Positions 37,299-47,032 of a DNA stretch of 64,000 bases are shown piece after piece; the first letter of the stretch is position 1, and every line of letters starts with the position of its first letter. The translations under genes and the position numbers were made by a program. Source of the DNA: an uncultured Gammaproteobacteria bacterium (GTDB lineage Bacteria; Pseudomonadota; Gammaproteobacteria; CAMYKB01); assembly GCA_947258875.1 (NCBI GenBank), contig CAMYKB010000012.1, positions 46,572 to 110,571 of the forward strand, in the 5' to 3' direction. The notes below the pieces were generated by a model. That model did not search any database. It was not told where the DNA came from and saw nothing but the letters and a program-made list of their open reading frames with translations.

Positions 37299-37742
37299 TC
37301 ACAACTCCCTCAATGACTGTTTGGCGCGGGCTCTCACATCAGAAGCACCATCGTTAAGCGCCTCCCGGAGTGGCATACTGGCACGGCGATCGCCCAGTGC
37401 TCCCAATGCCCGCGCCGCAACGTAGCGCATACTGGCGCTTTTTTCTTCACGAAGCATTCGTACCAGAGGCTCAAGCGCACGTGGATCATGCAACAGACCT
37501 AATGCGTCGGCAGCACGCGCCCTAACCAGGCTATGGCCATCAGCAAGTGTATCAATAAGCGGGGTCACCGCACGCGGATCACCGAGCTCTCCAAGTGATT
37601 CCGCGGCCACCCATCTTACGTCCGGGTGGGTATCTTTTAGCGCATTAATTAACGGCACAACTGAACGCTCATCCTGAAAAAAACGCAATGCGCGCACTGC
37701 ACTGTAACGAACTTCAGGATGGCTATCAGACAATGCCTGCAT
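37299..37742 (-). CDS. HEAT-repeat protein, probably an N-terminally truncated fragment
   Basis: This 147-residue protein consists only of HEAT/PBS-lyase-like repeats of ~31 residues (HPEVRYSAVRALRFFQDERS, HPDVRWVAAESLGELGDPRA, HSLVRARAADALGLLHDPRA, SASMRYVAARALGALGDRRA). Repeats begin within a few residues of the first ATG, with no leader. The 5' end lies exactly where a truncated nosY begins on the other strand, which suggests this is the surviving C-terminal part of a longer gene. Such repeats mediate protein contacts; the partner is unknown. Confidence 0.75.
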   Translation of the reverse strand: MQALSDSHPEVRYSAVRALRFFQDERSVVPLINALKDTHPDVRWVAAESLGELGDPRAVTPLIDTLADGHSLVRARAADALGLLHDPRALEPLVRMLREEKSASMRYVAARALGALGDRRASMPLREALNDGASDVRARAKQSLREL

Positions 37743-38241
37743 CCTTTCAGTATCTACCGTGGTGGGCTTTGGAGTCGCCGGGCTACTGATAGCGGTACTG
37801 ACTCACGAATTGGGGAACATAAAACTGTGGCAGGCCTTTGGCTTTTTTGTGTTGAGCGCCACCCTGTTGGGCTGGGTGTTTGTTGCCATGGCACACCTCA
37901 TTAGCGTCGTAGTAAGTGAAAAATCCCGCGCCGCAGGTCTCGCGCTGCTGGTATGGTTTTTGTTTGTGCTGGTATTTGATCTGGCGCTACTCGGGTTATT
38001 AGTCGGTAGCGGGGGTAGCGTAGCCGCAGATGTATTCCCTTATTTACTATTACTCAACCCTACCGATGTATTTCGCCTTGCTAACCTGAGCGGATTTGAG
38101 GCGGCACAGGCCTATTCCGGTTTGACGTCAGTGGCCTCTGCAGGCCTATTTCATCCCGCCATGCTAATGAGCGTACTACTCACCTGGGTGTTGTTCCCTT
38201 TCGGTGTTGCGCTGTGGTTGTTCAACCGCAGGCTAACCTAA
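37741..38241 (+). pseudogene. nosY: nosY remnant (C-terminal half of the nitrous-oxide-reductase ABC permease)
   Basis: About 165 codons remain of a protein that is normally ~275. The remaining part (FGFFVLSATLLGWVFVAMAHL, SEKSRAAGLALLVWFLFVLV, LLLNPTDVFRLANLSGFEAA) matches the C-terminal helices of NosY. The first ~110 residues are missing. A GTG at 37759 could start translation but has no good ribosome site. nosD, nosF and nosZ are absent. The fragment is followed at once by an intact nosL, so the cluster was probably broken by recombination. Confidence 0.75.
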
Positions 38242-38251
38242 GGAAGCTTCG

Positions 38252-38794
38252 GTGCCTATCCGTCTGTACACATCGCCATACCGCGTGACGTTGCGCAGCA
38301 CCGGGCTGCTATTCGCATTCATGTTTATCATCAGCGCCTGTAGCGAGCGAGAGTCGACCCAACATACACAGTTACCCGTCGCCATTACAGACGCTGACGA
38401 GTGTCATGTGTGCGGCATGATCATCAATAATTTTCCGGGCCCCAAGGGCGAGGCTTATGTGCGCGGCCGTCTAACACCTTTGAAGTTTTGCTCTACTCGC
38501 GAACTGTTTGCCTACTTGTTACAACCGGAGTCCAGGACTGTCACTGGCTCCGTTTACGTGCATGACATGGCGACAACATCATGGACACATCCGGTCGACA
38601 ATAATTTTATCGACGCGCGAAACGCGTGGTATGTCGTCGATCACCCGCAACGCGGCGCCATGGGCGCGACCCTGGCAGCCTTCAAATCACAGCAGGATGC
38701 CAAGACATTCACCCTTCAGCATGGTGGTCGCGTCCTGGGTTTCGATGACATCAATCTGGAACTGATTGCACAACTGGGAAGCGACTCGTTGTAG
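38252..38794 (+). CDS. nosL: NosL copper-binding lipoprotein
   Basis: This 180-residue protein (GTG start after AAGGAAG) has a lipoprotein signal with cysteine in IISAC. The Cu(I)-binding region DECHVCGMIINNFPGPKGEA contains the CxxCGM motif of NosL. NosL delivers copper for the CuZ site of nitrous-oxide reductase. Without other nos genes in the window it may serve another copper enzyme or a nosZ elsewhere. It reads as complete. Confidence 0.88.
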   Translation: MPIRLYTSPYRVTLRSTGLLFAFMFIISACSERESTQHTQLPVAITDADECHVCGMIINNFPGPKGEAYVRGRLTPLKFCSTRELFAYLLQPESRTVTGSVYVHDMATTSWTHPVDNNFIDARNAWYVVDHPQRGAMGATLAAFKSQQDAKTFTLQHGGRVLGFDDINLELIAQLGSDSL

Positions 38795-38807
38795 ACAAAC
38801 TGGCGAC

Positions 38808-38837
38808 AAAAAAGCCCGGCATTGCCGGGCTTTTTTT
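38808..38837 (+). terminator. Bidirectional terminator between nosL and rpmG
   Basis: AAAGCCCGGC and GCCGGGCTTT pair around ATT, flanked by A- and T-runs. It serves nosL on the plus strand and the convergent rpmBG operon on the minus strand. Confidence 0.93.
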
Positions 38838-38857
38838 AAATTAAACACAAGGAACCC

Positions 38858-39025
38858 TTACTTGATCTTGGCTTCCTTATAAATCACGTGCTTTCTCACC
38901 ACTGGGTCATATTTCTTAAATTCAAACTTGTCGGGAGTATTCCGCTTATTCTTGGTGGTGGTGTAATAGTGCCCGGTGCCGGCGCTTGACACGAGTTTGA
39001 TCTTGTCACGAACTGCCTTAGCCAT
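38858..39025 (-). CDS. rpmG: 50S ribosomal protein L33
   Basis: This 55-residue basic protein starts [19 protein letters not shown] and ends with [10 protein letters not shown], the typical L33 sequence of the cysteine-free (C-minus) type. It lacks the CxxC pairs, so it does not need zinc. A GGAGG-like site precedes the ATG. It lies 9 bases after rpmB, with which it forms the usual operon. Confidence 0.96.
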   Translation of the reverse strand: MAKAVRDKIKLVSSAGTGHYYTTTKNKRNTPDKFEFKKYDPVVRKHVIYKEAKIK

Positions 39026-39034
39026 AGTGCCTCC

Positions 39035-39271
39035 TTAGACCTTCTCGCCACGGGCACGGATGTCCGACAACACGGTGTCGATGCCCTTCTTATCGATAAT
39101 GCGCATACCCTTACTGGAAACGCGCAGCTTCACCCAGCGGTTTTCGTTCTCGACCCAGAAACGATGGGTGTGTAGATTCGGCAGAAAACGCCGGCGGGTC
39201 CTGTTTTTGGCGTGGGAAACGTTATTGCCGCTCATCGGCCGTTTGCCCGTTACCTGGCATACTCGAGACAT
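39035..39271 (-). CDS. rpmB: 50S ribosomal protein L28
   Basis: This 78-residue protein begins [20 protein letters not shown], the standard L28 start; an open frame extends upstream to 39373 but adds no conserved sequence. [12 protein letters not shown] and the C-terminal basic region agree with the family. Its gene precedes rpmG, as in most Gammaproteobacteria. It binds 23S rRNA in the large subunit. Confidence 0.96.
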   Translation of the reverse strand: MSRVCQVTGKRPMSGNNVSHAKNRTRRRFLPNLHTHRFWVENENRWVKLRVSSKGMRIIDKKGIDTVLSDIRARGEKV

Positions 39272-39466
39272 GATTTTGCTCCAATCTAGGTCAATATGAC
39301 GGCACTGAATGGCATCCTGCCTTCCAACCGCCTCAGGGCCGCGCACGATAGCAGAATCGCCCGTTCGACTCAAGCCAATAAGGCTTCCCGGGCGGTATTT
39401 GGCAGCTTATAGCCGCTGCAAGTATAGTTGAGGTCCTGGGCCGCATTTAGGCTGGACTGGAGAGTT

Positions 39467-39823
39467 ATGGACATCATCTACCTGCGAGACCTGCGCATTG
39501 GCGCCACCATCGGCATCTACGAGTGGGAAAAACGCATTAAACAGATCGTCAGTATCGACCTGGAGATGGCTACCGACATCAAAAAGGCGGCTGCCAGCGA
39601 CTCGATCGAGGATACCCTCAACTACAAGGCGGTGGCCAAGCGTGTCATTGCCTTCGTCGAGGAAAGCCAGTTTGAGCTGGTGGAGACCCTCATCGAACGC
39701 ATCGCCGAGTTGTTGCTGAAGGAATTCGAGATCCCCTGGGTGCGAGTCACGCTGAGTAAGCCGGGTGCGGTCAGTGGGTCCAGAGATGTCGGCATCATCA
39801 TCGAACGTGGCAAAAAGGATTAA
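39467..39823 (+). CDS. folB: Dihydroneopterin aldolase
   Basis: The ATG at 39467 follows GGAGAG and gives 118 residues, the usual family length. Motifs include IYLRDLRIGATIGIYEWEK with the active-site Glu, the region TLNYKAVAKRV and KPGAVSGSRDVGI near the C-terminus. FolB cleaves 7,8-dihydroneopterin to 6-hydroxymethyl-dihydropterin in folate synthesis. The next enzyme, FolK, is encoded 2 bases downstream. Confidence 0.94.
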   Translation: MDIIYLRDLRIGATIGIYEWEKRIKQIVSIDLEMATDIKKAAASDSIEDTLNYKAVAKRVIAFVEESQFELVETLIERIAELLLKEFEIPWVRVTLSKPGAVSGSRDVGIIIERGKKD

Positions 39824-39825
39824 TC

Positions 39826-40323
39826 ATGCCTCGCGTCTACGTCAGTGTCGGCAGTAATGTCGACAAGGAAAAACACATCCCTGAATCGCTCCAGGAATTC
39901 CATGACAGCTTCGGCGACCTGGTTCTGTCATCGACTTATCTCAGCAAGGCGGTGGGTTTCGAGGGCCATGACTTTCATAACCTGGTGGTGGGTTTCGATA
40001 CCGACATGCGACCCATTGAGATTGCCAATTACCTGCGCCAGGTGGAAAGCCGTCACGGCCGCGTGCGCGGCAAGAACAAGTTCAATGACCGCACCCTGGA
40101 CCTCGACATCCTGCTCTACGATGACCTGGTTATCGATGACAACGAACTCGAAATTCCACGCGACGAAATCACACGTTATGCATTTGTACTCGAGCCGCTC
40201 GCCGAGATTGCGGGCGATCTGAAACACCCTAGTCTGGGTGTAAAAATTCAGGGTTTATGGGATGATGCTGAGATGGGCGAACAAAAACTGGAAAAATTGA
40301 AACTCGACTACAATCTTTCTTGA
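39826..40323 (+). CDS. folK: 6-hydroxymethyl-dihydropterin pyrophosphokinase
   Basis: This 165-residue enzyme carries out the step after FolB, pyrophosphorylating hydroxymethyl-dihydropterin. It has YVSVGSNVDKEKHI at the N-terminus, GRVRGKNKFNDRTLDLDILLYDD in the centre (HPPK signature) and IPRDEITRYAFVLEPLAEI. The C-terminal ~25 residues are charged and less conserved. It forms a two-gene unit with folB. Confidence 0.94.
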   Translation: MPRVYVSVGSNVDKEKHIPESLQEFHDSFGDLVLSSTYLSKAVGFEGHDFHNLVVGFDTDMRPIEIANYLRQVESRHGRVRGKNKFNDRTLDLDILLYDDLVIDDNELEIPRDEITRYAFVLEPLAEIAGDLKHPSLGVKIQGLWDDAEMGEQKLEKLKLDYNLS

Positions 40324-40389
40324 GCCCAAGAAGAATATTAAATGACTCGACCTCATTGAAGCCATCGAGCGTAACGATTGCAACCTTCA

Positions 40390-41151
40390 TCAATTACTTA
40401 AAGTTCGCCCACCATCCACTGAAATAATCTGCCCGGTAATATAGCCCGCATCACGAATCAAAAATAATGCGGTGGTGGCGATATCCTGGGGGCTGCCCTC
40501 ACGCTTGAGTGCGACCCGTTCCAGAATTGCTTCATGTGTCGCACTGTTTTCCTCCGCCTCCGGCCACATAATGACACCGGGTGCAATACCGTTGACACGA
40601 ATCTCCGGCCCCAGGTCTTTGGCCATGGCCTTGGTGAGCATGGCCAGACCTGCCTTGGCAATACAATAGGTTGAATAATTGCGCATCGGCCTGTCGGCAT
40701 GGATATCAATAATATTAATCATGCAGCCGTGATGTTTTTTTAATTCGGCTACCGCGGCCTGCGCTAGGAATAACGGCGCCTTGAGATTGACATCCACCAG
40801 GTCAAACCAGTGCTGCTCGGTGAGCTCGCCAACCTTGGTCGGGTAAAAAGTGGACGCATTATTGATCAGCACATCCAGCCTTCCCCAGACAGCAGTCGCC
40901 TCTTCAATGACGCGCGGCAAGCTATCGAAATCTTTCAGATCGGCCTGCAGTAACACAACAGAATTGGCCCGTGATTTTTGCATTTCATTTGCCAATGCTT
41001 CGGCCTCGCTACGTGAACCGCGGTAATGAATTACTATGTTCATACCTGCGGCATGTAACACCCTGGCCATGTGCGCACCGACACGCCGTGCCGCACCGGT
41101 GATAAGTACGGTTTTTCCCTCGATAGACTGTGAAGTGGTATGCTGCATCAT
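40390..41151 (-). CDS. Pteridine reductase-like short-chain dehydrogenase
   Basis: This 253-residue SDR has the TGAARRVG nucleotide motif, with Arg in place of the usual Gly-x-Gly. That pattern is typical of PTR1/FolM-type pteridine reductases that prefer NADPH. NNAS, the catalytic YCIAKAG and GVIMWPEAEE are also present. It likely reduces dihydropterins or dihydrobiopterin. Convergent placement beside folB-folK supports a pterin role, but the exact substrate is inferred. Confidence 0.85.
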   Translation of the reverse strand: MMQHTTSQSIEGKTVLITGAARRVGAHMARVLHAAGMNIVIHYRGSRSEAEALANEMQKSRANSVVLLQADLKDFDSLPRVIEEATAVWGRLDVLINNASTFYPTKVGELTEQHWFDLVDVNLKAPLFLAQAAVAELKKHHGCMINIIDIHADRPMRNYSTYCIAKAGLAMLTKAMAKDLGPEIRVNGIAPGVIMWPEAEENSATHEAILERVALKREGSPQDIATTALFLIRDAGYITGQIISVDGGRTLSN

Positions 41152-41205
41152 CCGTTGACCTATATTGATTACAACTCACACTTTATCACAGACCTGTAAC
41201 CTGCA

Positions 41206-42393
41206 ATGACCACCACGCATATGGATATCAGCAGCCTGCCCCAACCGGAGAGCACGGCCAAGACACACAGCGCAACTGTACTGGATCTCATCAGAAAAGA
41301 AATCGCTACGGCCGGCGGCAGCATCGGCTTCGATCGCTACATGGAACTGGCCCTGTATACGCCCGCGCTAGGCTACTATTCAGCCGGGCTGCATAAATTC
41401 GGCCGCGGGGGTGATTTTGTGACCGCACCGGAACTCTCACCGTTGTTTTCGCGCTGCCTTGCCAGGCAATGTGCGCAACTACTCGAACACATCAGCAACG
41501 GCGAAGTTCTAGAGTTTGGCGCGGGCACGGGTGTAATGGCTGCCGACATACTTACTGAATTACAACACCTGGACTGCCTACCTGAACGCTATTGTATTCT
41601 GGAACTCAGCGCAGAGTTGCGTGCACGCCAGCGCGAGACGTTAGAGGCCCGCGCACCACAACTGCTGTCGCGTATCGAGTGGCTGGATGGCTTACCACAA
41701 CACTTCAAAGGCATAGTGCTCGGCAATGAGATACTCGATGCCATGCCCGCGCAGTGCTTTGCGGTGCGCGGCAGTACTGTGGTGGAACGCCAGGTTGGAG
41801 TCGACGAAAACAACCAGCCCGGATGGCAGGAACGGCCAGCAGACGAACTCCTGCTGGCGCATGTTGCCAACATTAGCAAGGATCTACCAGCCGCTCTGGA
41901 GGATGGCTATTGTTCCGAATTCAATGCACGCCTGGATCCCTGGATGCAATCACTGGCTGAATGCCTTGATCAGGCCGTGGTGCTGCTCATCGATTACGGT
42001 TATCCGCGCCGCGAGTATTATCATCCCGAGCGCCGTGACGGTACCTTGATTTGCCACTACCAGCACCGCGCGCATAATGATCCGTTCTTTTATCCTGGCC
42101 TGCAGGACATCAGCGCCAATGTGGATTTCACCGCGGTCGCGGAAGCCGCTGAGGCCAGCGGACTTTCCCTGGCAGGCTACACCAGCCAGGCTAATTTCCT
42201 GATTGCAAACGGACTCGAGGAATTTTATGCCGAAGCCGTTGATGAACAGGCGCGCTTACGCATGTCGCAACAAATCAAGCTGCTGACCCTACCCTCGGAA
42301 ATGGGTGAACGTTTCCAGGTCATGGCGCTAAGCAAAGGAGTTACAGAGTCCTTGCAAGGATTTTCGTTACGCGACTATTGTTCACGCCTGTAA
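41206..42393 (+). CDS. MidA/NDUFAF7-like SAM-dependent methyltransferase
   Basis: This 395-residue protein belongs to the COG1565 (DUF185) family. FDRYMELALYTPALGYYSAG and GDFVTAPELSPLFSRCLARQ come first, then the SAM-binding loop VLEFGAGTGVMA and the conserved VLGNEILDAMP. The mitochondrial homologue methylates an arginine of complex I; bacterial targets are not established. It stands just before uppP, 22 bases apart. Confidence 0.88.
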   Translation: MTTTHMDISSLPQPESTAKTHSATVLDLIRKEIATAGGSIGFDRYMELALYTPALGYYSAGLHKFGRGGDFVTAPELSPLFSRCLARQCAQLLEHISNGEVLEFGAGTGVMAADILTELQHLDCLPERYCILELSAELRARQRETLEARAPQLLSRIEWLDGLPQHFKGIVLGNEILDAMPAQCFAVRGSTVVERQVGVDENNQPGWQERPADELLLAHVANISKDLPAALEDGYCSEFNARLDPWMQSLAECLDQAVVLLIDYGYPRREYYHPERRDGTLICHYQHRAHNDPFFYPGLQDISANVDFTAVAEAAEASGLSLAGYTSQANFLIANGLEEFYAEAVDEQARLRMSQQIKLLTLPSEMGERFQVMALSKGVTESLQGFSLRDYCSRL

Positions 42394-42415
42394 CAACATC
42401 AAGAGATAACTATTT

Positions 42416-43228
42416 ATGGGTGTGATACAAATCATGGTGCTCGCGCTGCTGCAGGGACTGACTGAATTTCTACCCATTTCAAGTTCCGCACATCTCATCC
42501 TGGTGCCGGTGTTGACCAGATGGCAGGACCAGGGCCTGGCATTTGATGTCTCGGTACACGTCGGCACCTTGCTGGCGGTGATGTTTTATTTCCGGCACGA
42601 ACTAAGGCGCATGACCGTGGACTGGTTTGGCAGTCTGACTACGCGGCAGCTGACACCGGATGCGCGACTCGCCTGGGCCGTATTGTTCGGCACCATACCA
42701 GTGGGACTGGCGGGCTTGCTTTTTAACGACTCCATCGAAGCCTTACTGCGCTCACCTTTGGTGATCGCCTGTACCACTATCATCTTCGGCCTGTTGTTGT
42801 GGTGGGCCGATGCCCAGGGTCGCCGCGTTCGCGATGAGCACACAGTTACATGGAAAGATGTTGTCCTCATCGGTTGCGCACAGGCATTGGCGCTGATCCC
42901 GGGCACCTCTCGCTCGGGCATCACCATTACCGCCGGACTGGCGATGGGCATGACGCGTGAAGCGGCCGCGCGTTTTTCATTTTTATTGTCGATTCCGGTC
43001 ATCATCCTGGCCGGCGGTCTGCAAACACTGAAACTGGCGCAACAACCTGCTGCCGCCGACTGGCAAGTATTGATTATCGGCGCCCTGATTTCAGGTGTGA
43101 GCGCCTACTTGTGTATCGAGGTGTTTCTGAGGTTACTGGCGCGCATAAGCATGCTACCGTTTGTGATTTACCGGTTAATACTCGGTGTCGGCCTGTTCGC
43201 CCTGATCTATCTCGGCATTATTACGTGA
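42416..43228 (+). CDS. uppP: Undecaprenyl-diphosphatase (UppP/BacA)
   Basis: This 270-residue, eight-helix membrane enzyme recycles the lipid carrier of cell-wall synthesis. Both signature regions are intact: [17 protein letters not shown] with the catalytic Glu, and [17 protein letters not shown] with Ser/Arg. Its last 54 bases overlap the convergent cca gene, which is unusual. Length is normal. Confidence 0.95.
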   Translation: MGVIQIMVLALLQGLTEFLPISSSAHLILVPVLTRWQDQGLAFDVSVHVGTLLAVMFYFRHELRRMTVDWFGSLTTRQLTPDARLAWAVLFGTIPVGLAGLLFNDSIEALLRSPLVIACTTIIFGLLLWWADAQGRRVRDEHTVTWKDVVLIGCAQALALIPGTSRSGITITAGLAMGMTREAAARFSFLLSIPVIILAGGLQTLKLAQQPAAADWQVLIIGALISGVSAYLCIEVFLRLLARISMLPFVIYRLILGVGLFALIYLGIIT

Positions 43229-44434
43229 AGCCTTGACCGCGTTGAGGCGCAAACGGTACAGGGCGTCTGCAATACCCTGCCCCTGCATGCCTTGTTCTAC
43301 CAATGGCCCAGGATCAACACTGGCTGCTGCTTGATACGCCTTGCGAAACACAGCGGCCTGGGGATAGGGCCTTTCTTCAAAACCCGTACGTCCGCGATGA
43401 TCCGCTTCACAGGCGAGCAGAAACTGCTCAAGCACATCAGCACGGCGAAAGACATCCAATTCCTGCAGTGTTTTTAACAGCGTAGAGGACCGTAATTCTT
43501 CCGCCTTGTGAACGCGGCCATGAAAACGCGCAACTTTCCTGGCGAGATCACGATAGGCGTTCGGCGCTTTGTAACGATCACACAGCTGCTCAACCAGCTC
43601 GACGCTGCGTTTTTCATGACCATGATGGCTGGGCCATATATCCCTGGGCGTGCTACCTTTTCCAAGATCGTGCGTGAGCGCGGCAAAACGCACCATAAGA
43701 TCATCCGAGATCCTGGCCGCCTGATCGACCACCATCATCACGTGCACCCCGGTGTCGATTTCCGGATGCCATTTTTCCGGTTGCGGCACGCCATAAAGGC
43801 ACTCGATTTCAGGGAACAGAACCGCCAGCGCACCACAGGCACGCAGCACCTCAAAAAATTCTGAAGGCGTATCTTCACTCAAGGCCTTGACCAGTTCCTG
43901 CCAGACACGTTCCGGCACCAGCGCATCAACCTCGCTATTGGCAACCATGTGTTTCATCAACGCCAGGGTTTCATCGGCCACCTTGAAGCCTAGGTGTTTA
44001 TAGCGCGCCGCAAAACGCGCCACGCGCAAGACACGGACCGGATCTTCGGCGAAGGCCGGGGAAACATGCCGCAGTACACGTTTCTCGAGGTCGTTGCATC
44101 CGCCATAAGGATCGACGGCCTCGCCCTCCGACGTCTCGGCTATGGCATTAATAGTCAGGTCACGGCGTTGCAGGTCCTGCTGCAACGTAACATCTACATC
44201 AGCATGCACTACAAAACCCTTGTAACCCGGCGCGGTCTTGCGCTCGGTGCGCGCCAGTGCATATTCCTCATGGGTTTCAGGATGCAGGAATACAGGAAAA
44301 TCCTTACCAACAGGCTTATATCCCAGCGCCACCATTTCTTCCGGCGTAGCACCCACCACCACCCAGTCCCGTTCCTTGACAGGACGGCCGAGTAATTTGT
44401 CGCGCACTGCGCCACCTACGAGATAAATTTCCAT
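43175..44434 (-). CDS. cca: CCA-adding enzyme (tRNA nucleotidyltransferase) with HD domain
   Basis: This 419-residue multifunctional enzyme is close to the Escherichia coli type. It has [20 protein letters not shown], the catalytic region with [26 protein letters not shown] and [11 protein letters not shown]. An HD phosphohydrolase domain follows ([26 protein letters not shown]). It builds and repairs the CCA 3' end of tRNA. The C-terminus overlaps the end of uppP on the other strand. Confidence 0.96.
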   Translation of the reverse strand: MEIYLVGGAVRDKLLGRPVKERDWVVVGATPEEMVALGYKPVGKDFPVFLHPETHEEYALARTERKTAPGYKGFVVHADVDVTLQQDLQRRDLTINAIAETSEGEAVDPYGGCNDLEKRVLRHVSPAFAEDPVRVLRVARFAARYKHLGFKVADETLALMKHMVANSEVDALVPERVWQELVKALSEDTPSEFFEVLRACGALAVLFPEIECLYGVPQPEKWHPEIDTGVHVMMVVDQAARISDDLMVRFAALTHDLGKGSTPRDIWPSHHGHEKRSVELVEQLCDRYKAPNAYRDLARKVARFHGRVHKAEELRSSTLLKTLQELDVFRRADVLEQFLLACEADHRGRTGFEERPYPQAAVFRKAYQAAASVDPGPLVEQGMQGQGIADALYRLRLNAVKASRNNAEIDQGEQADTEY

Positions 44435-44679
44435 GATGCGAGTTTATCAGGTCATCTCTCTAAAACGAGTCATGTATCAATCCGCCACCTTATGCCAACC
44501 CAGACACATACGCCCGCTGCCAGGCCAACTGGTACCGTCATCAATGCCTTCTGGCGACTATTCCACAAAAAGAACGGCTCTCTATACTTTCGCAACACCC
44601 AGTTTCCTTTTAATCAGACGGCCAGATTCGATACAATCATTATGACATGCCGTCCACAATAAAATGATTTTCTACTGAC

Positions 44680-45768
44680 ATGATTAAACGCTACGCGCTC
44701 ATCGCGATAATTGCACTGACAGCGCTAGTCATGATGCCGGCCTGCAGCAGCCTGTCCTACCTGAATCACACCCTGCAGGGGCACTGGTCAGTGATGTCGA
44801 AACGTGAGCCACTCGATAACATACTGAGCGAAGCAACCAACACGCGCACAGCCCAACAAGACGAACTAGTCCAACAACTCACTGCCGCCAGACAGATCAG
44901 GGATTACGCCAGCCGTGAACTTGGGTTACCTGACAATGGCAGTTACCGCAGCTACGCGGATATCGGGCGACCTTTTGTTACCTGGGCGGTATTCGCAGCA
45001 CCGGAATTTTCATTGACCCCGCATCACTGGTGCTTTCCGATTGCGGGCTGCGTACCCTACCGCGGTTATTTCTCTGAAGAACAGGCCAACAGCTTTGCCG
45101 ATAAATACCGCGACAAAGACATGGATGTCTACGTCGGCGGCGTACAGGCCTATTCCACGTTAGGCTGGTTCGATGACCCATTGCTCAACACCATGATGAC
45201 GCGCGGTGAAACCGGTCTCGCCGGGCTGATTTTTCACGAACTCTCACATCAACAGGTTTACGTCAAAGACGACAGCGCGTTCAACGAGGCCTTTGCAACC
45301 GCCGTACAGGAAAGTGGTGTACGTCGCTGGCTAAGACACAAGAATGATGATGGTGCACTGGCAAACTACGAATTGATCACGCATTACAAAGATGATTTCA
45401 GCGCATTGATCAAGCGTACACGCCAACACCTGAAAGTGACTTACGAAAGTGATCAGAATAGCGAAGCCAAACGCATTGCCAAGCAACAACTTATCGAACA
45501 TATGCGGCGCGAATATAATGATTTAAAAGCCAGCTGGGGCGGTTACAGTGGTTATGACCACTGGTTCAACGACACAATCAACAATGCCAAGCTGGCATCT
45601 ATTTCGGTATACCGCGACAAGGTGCCGCAGTTTATCCGCCTATTGGAAGCTTGTAGCAACGACTATCCGCGCTTTTATAAGCGCGTCGAGGAAATTGGAA
45701 GACTGGACCCTGAGCAACGCAAGCAGGTGATGGAAAACACGCCTCAGTGTCAAGCACGTTTTGATTAA
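44680..45768 (+). CDS. Putative zinc aminopeptidase lipoprotein
   Basis: This 362-residue protein has a lipoprotein signal with cysteine in MMPACSS and the metalloprotease motif HELSHQ (~189-194). The downstream Glu in FNEAFATAVQESG serves as likely third ligand. It belongs to a conserved proteobacterial family annotated as putative aminopeptidase (COG4324). The product should face the periplasm from a membrane anchor. Substrate unknown. It is a single gene in its own transcription unit. Confidence 0.85.
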   Translation: MIKRYALIAIIALTALVMMPACSSLSYLNHTLQGHWSVMSKREPLDNILSEATNTRTAQQDELVQQLTAARQIRDYASRELGLPDNGSYRSYADIGRPFVTWAVFAAPEFSLTPHHWCFPIAGCVPYRGYFSEEQANSFADKYRDKDMDVYVGGVQAYSTLGWFDDPLLNTMMTRGETGLAGLIFHELSHQQVYVKDDSAFNEAFATAVQESGVRRWLRHKNDDGALANYELITHYKDDFSALIKRTRQHLKVTYESDQNSEAKRIAKQQLIEHMRREYNDLKASWGGYSGYDHWFNDTINNAKLASISVYRDKVPQFIRLLEACSNDYPRFYKRVEEIGRLDPEQRKQVMENTPQCQARFD

Positions 45769-45780
45769 GTCTGAGGTTCC

Positions 45781-46743
45781 TTAACCTACTTTATCGTTTT
45801 TTGCCCAATACTCAGTACGAAAGTGTTGCATACGAGACTCGCGATCAGCATTACCCAAATACAGGGGCGCGATTGATTCCAGCGATGTCGTACATGTAAT
45901 GCCCTGCTCGCAGACACTATCGCGCGACAAGGAATTGTAGTTATCCAGCGAAAACGGTTTGCCCGGAACAAACTCAAACACGCTTGCCTGCAGCTTCGAC
46001 AACCATCCGGGCAGGCCGATAACAGTGCGTTCCAGGCCCTGCATCTTGGCAGTAAATTCAACCAGCTGCCTGAGTGTATATTCATGCGGCCCGCAAAGAT
46101 CATAACGCTGCCCATAAGTTGACTTATCTTCGAGCGCGTTCACTATAAAATCCGCCACGTCGCCGACATAAACAGGTGCGAAGCGCGCATCGGCACAGGC
46201 TAGCGGGAAGATGCCCGGTGTTAATTTGAGTAATGCTGCAAACCGGTTGAGAAAGCTGTCGCCTTCCCCGAAGATCACCGAAGGCCGGAAGCTGGTCACC
46301 TGGATACGATTACCCGCCAGGGTGTGAATCTGGTTTTCGGCTTCGCCCTTGGTACGAAGATAATGGCTGGGACCGTCCGGATCGGCATTGAGGGCACTCA
46401 TGTGCAACACACGGGTAACACGATGCTGTTCACAGGCGCGCAGGAAATTGAGCGGCAGATCAACGTGCGTCTTGCGAAAACCCTTACCGCTATGCCCACG
46501 CTCATTAAGTATGCCGACAAGATTGATACCGGCATCACATCCAACGAGGCGCTTGGTCAGCTCATTCTGATCATATACATCGGTCTCGAGTATCGACACT
46601 CCTGGAAGCACCAACAGTTCCCTGTGACGTTCACGCCTGCGGGTCAGCAGCTTAACGCTATGCCCCTGGGCAGCCAGCCGGCTCACAACCTGCTTACCGA
46701 CAAATCCGGTACCACCCAACACACAAATTGAACGCTCACGCAT
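45781..46743 (-). CDS. NDUFA9-like NAD(P)-binding epimerase-fold protein
   Basis: This 320-residue protein has an N-terminal Rossmann motif VLGGTGFVGKQVVSRLAAQGH and the atypical-SDR pattern (VTRVLHMSALNADPDGPSHY, SFRPSVIFGEGDSFLNRF). It lacks the standard YxxxK catalytic pair (HYLRTKGEAE is the equivalent). This matches the complex I NDUFA9-like group found in many bacteria, whose role may be quinone- or lipid-related. Function not established. Confidence 0.85.
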   Translation of the reverse strand: MRERSICVLGGTGFVGKQVVSRLAAQGHSVKLLTRRRERHRELLVLPGVSILETDVYDQNELTKRLVGCDAGINLVGILNERGHSGKGFRKTHVDLPLNFLRACEQHRVTRVLHMSALNADPDGPSHYLRTKGEAENQIHTLAGNRIQVTSFRPSVIFGEGDSFLNRFAALLKLTPGIFPLACADARFAPVYVGDVADFIVNALEDKSTYGQRYDLCGPHEYTLRQLVEFTAKMQGLERTVIGLPGWLSKLQASVFEFVPGKPFSLDNYNSLSRDSVCEQGITCTTSLESIAPLYLGNADRESRMQHFRTEYWAKNDKVG

Positions 46744-47032
46744 GATGCAGTATTTCCTTAAACCAAGATCTGTAGCTTACCGCTACTTAAATAACACAAG
46801 AAACAAAATGTTGTTATACAGCCATTACCTGAAAATATCACGACATCAGCACCGCACACTATAGATTTTCGGTAAACAACTAACCCAAATCAAACCATCG
46901 GCAAAATTCTACCGCCCGACTGGAGTACAGAAGGGTTTAGCGCATTGCCATGCTACCGTGCAAAGCATATTGAATCCGTCAACATCCTCGTTATTTGTTT
47001 ATTTTCCTAGTTATTGTTCTGGAGGAGCACAT

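Noticed and set aside
39272-39373. N-terminal extension of L28
   Set aside because: L28 proteins begin MSRVCQ; the added 34 codons are unconserved leader sequence.
44433-44645. 70-codon plus-strand ORF between cca and the aminopeptidase gene
   Set aside because: No ribosome binding site, no domain, and it begins inside the antisense of the cca start codon.
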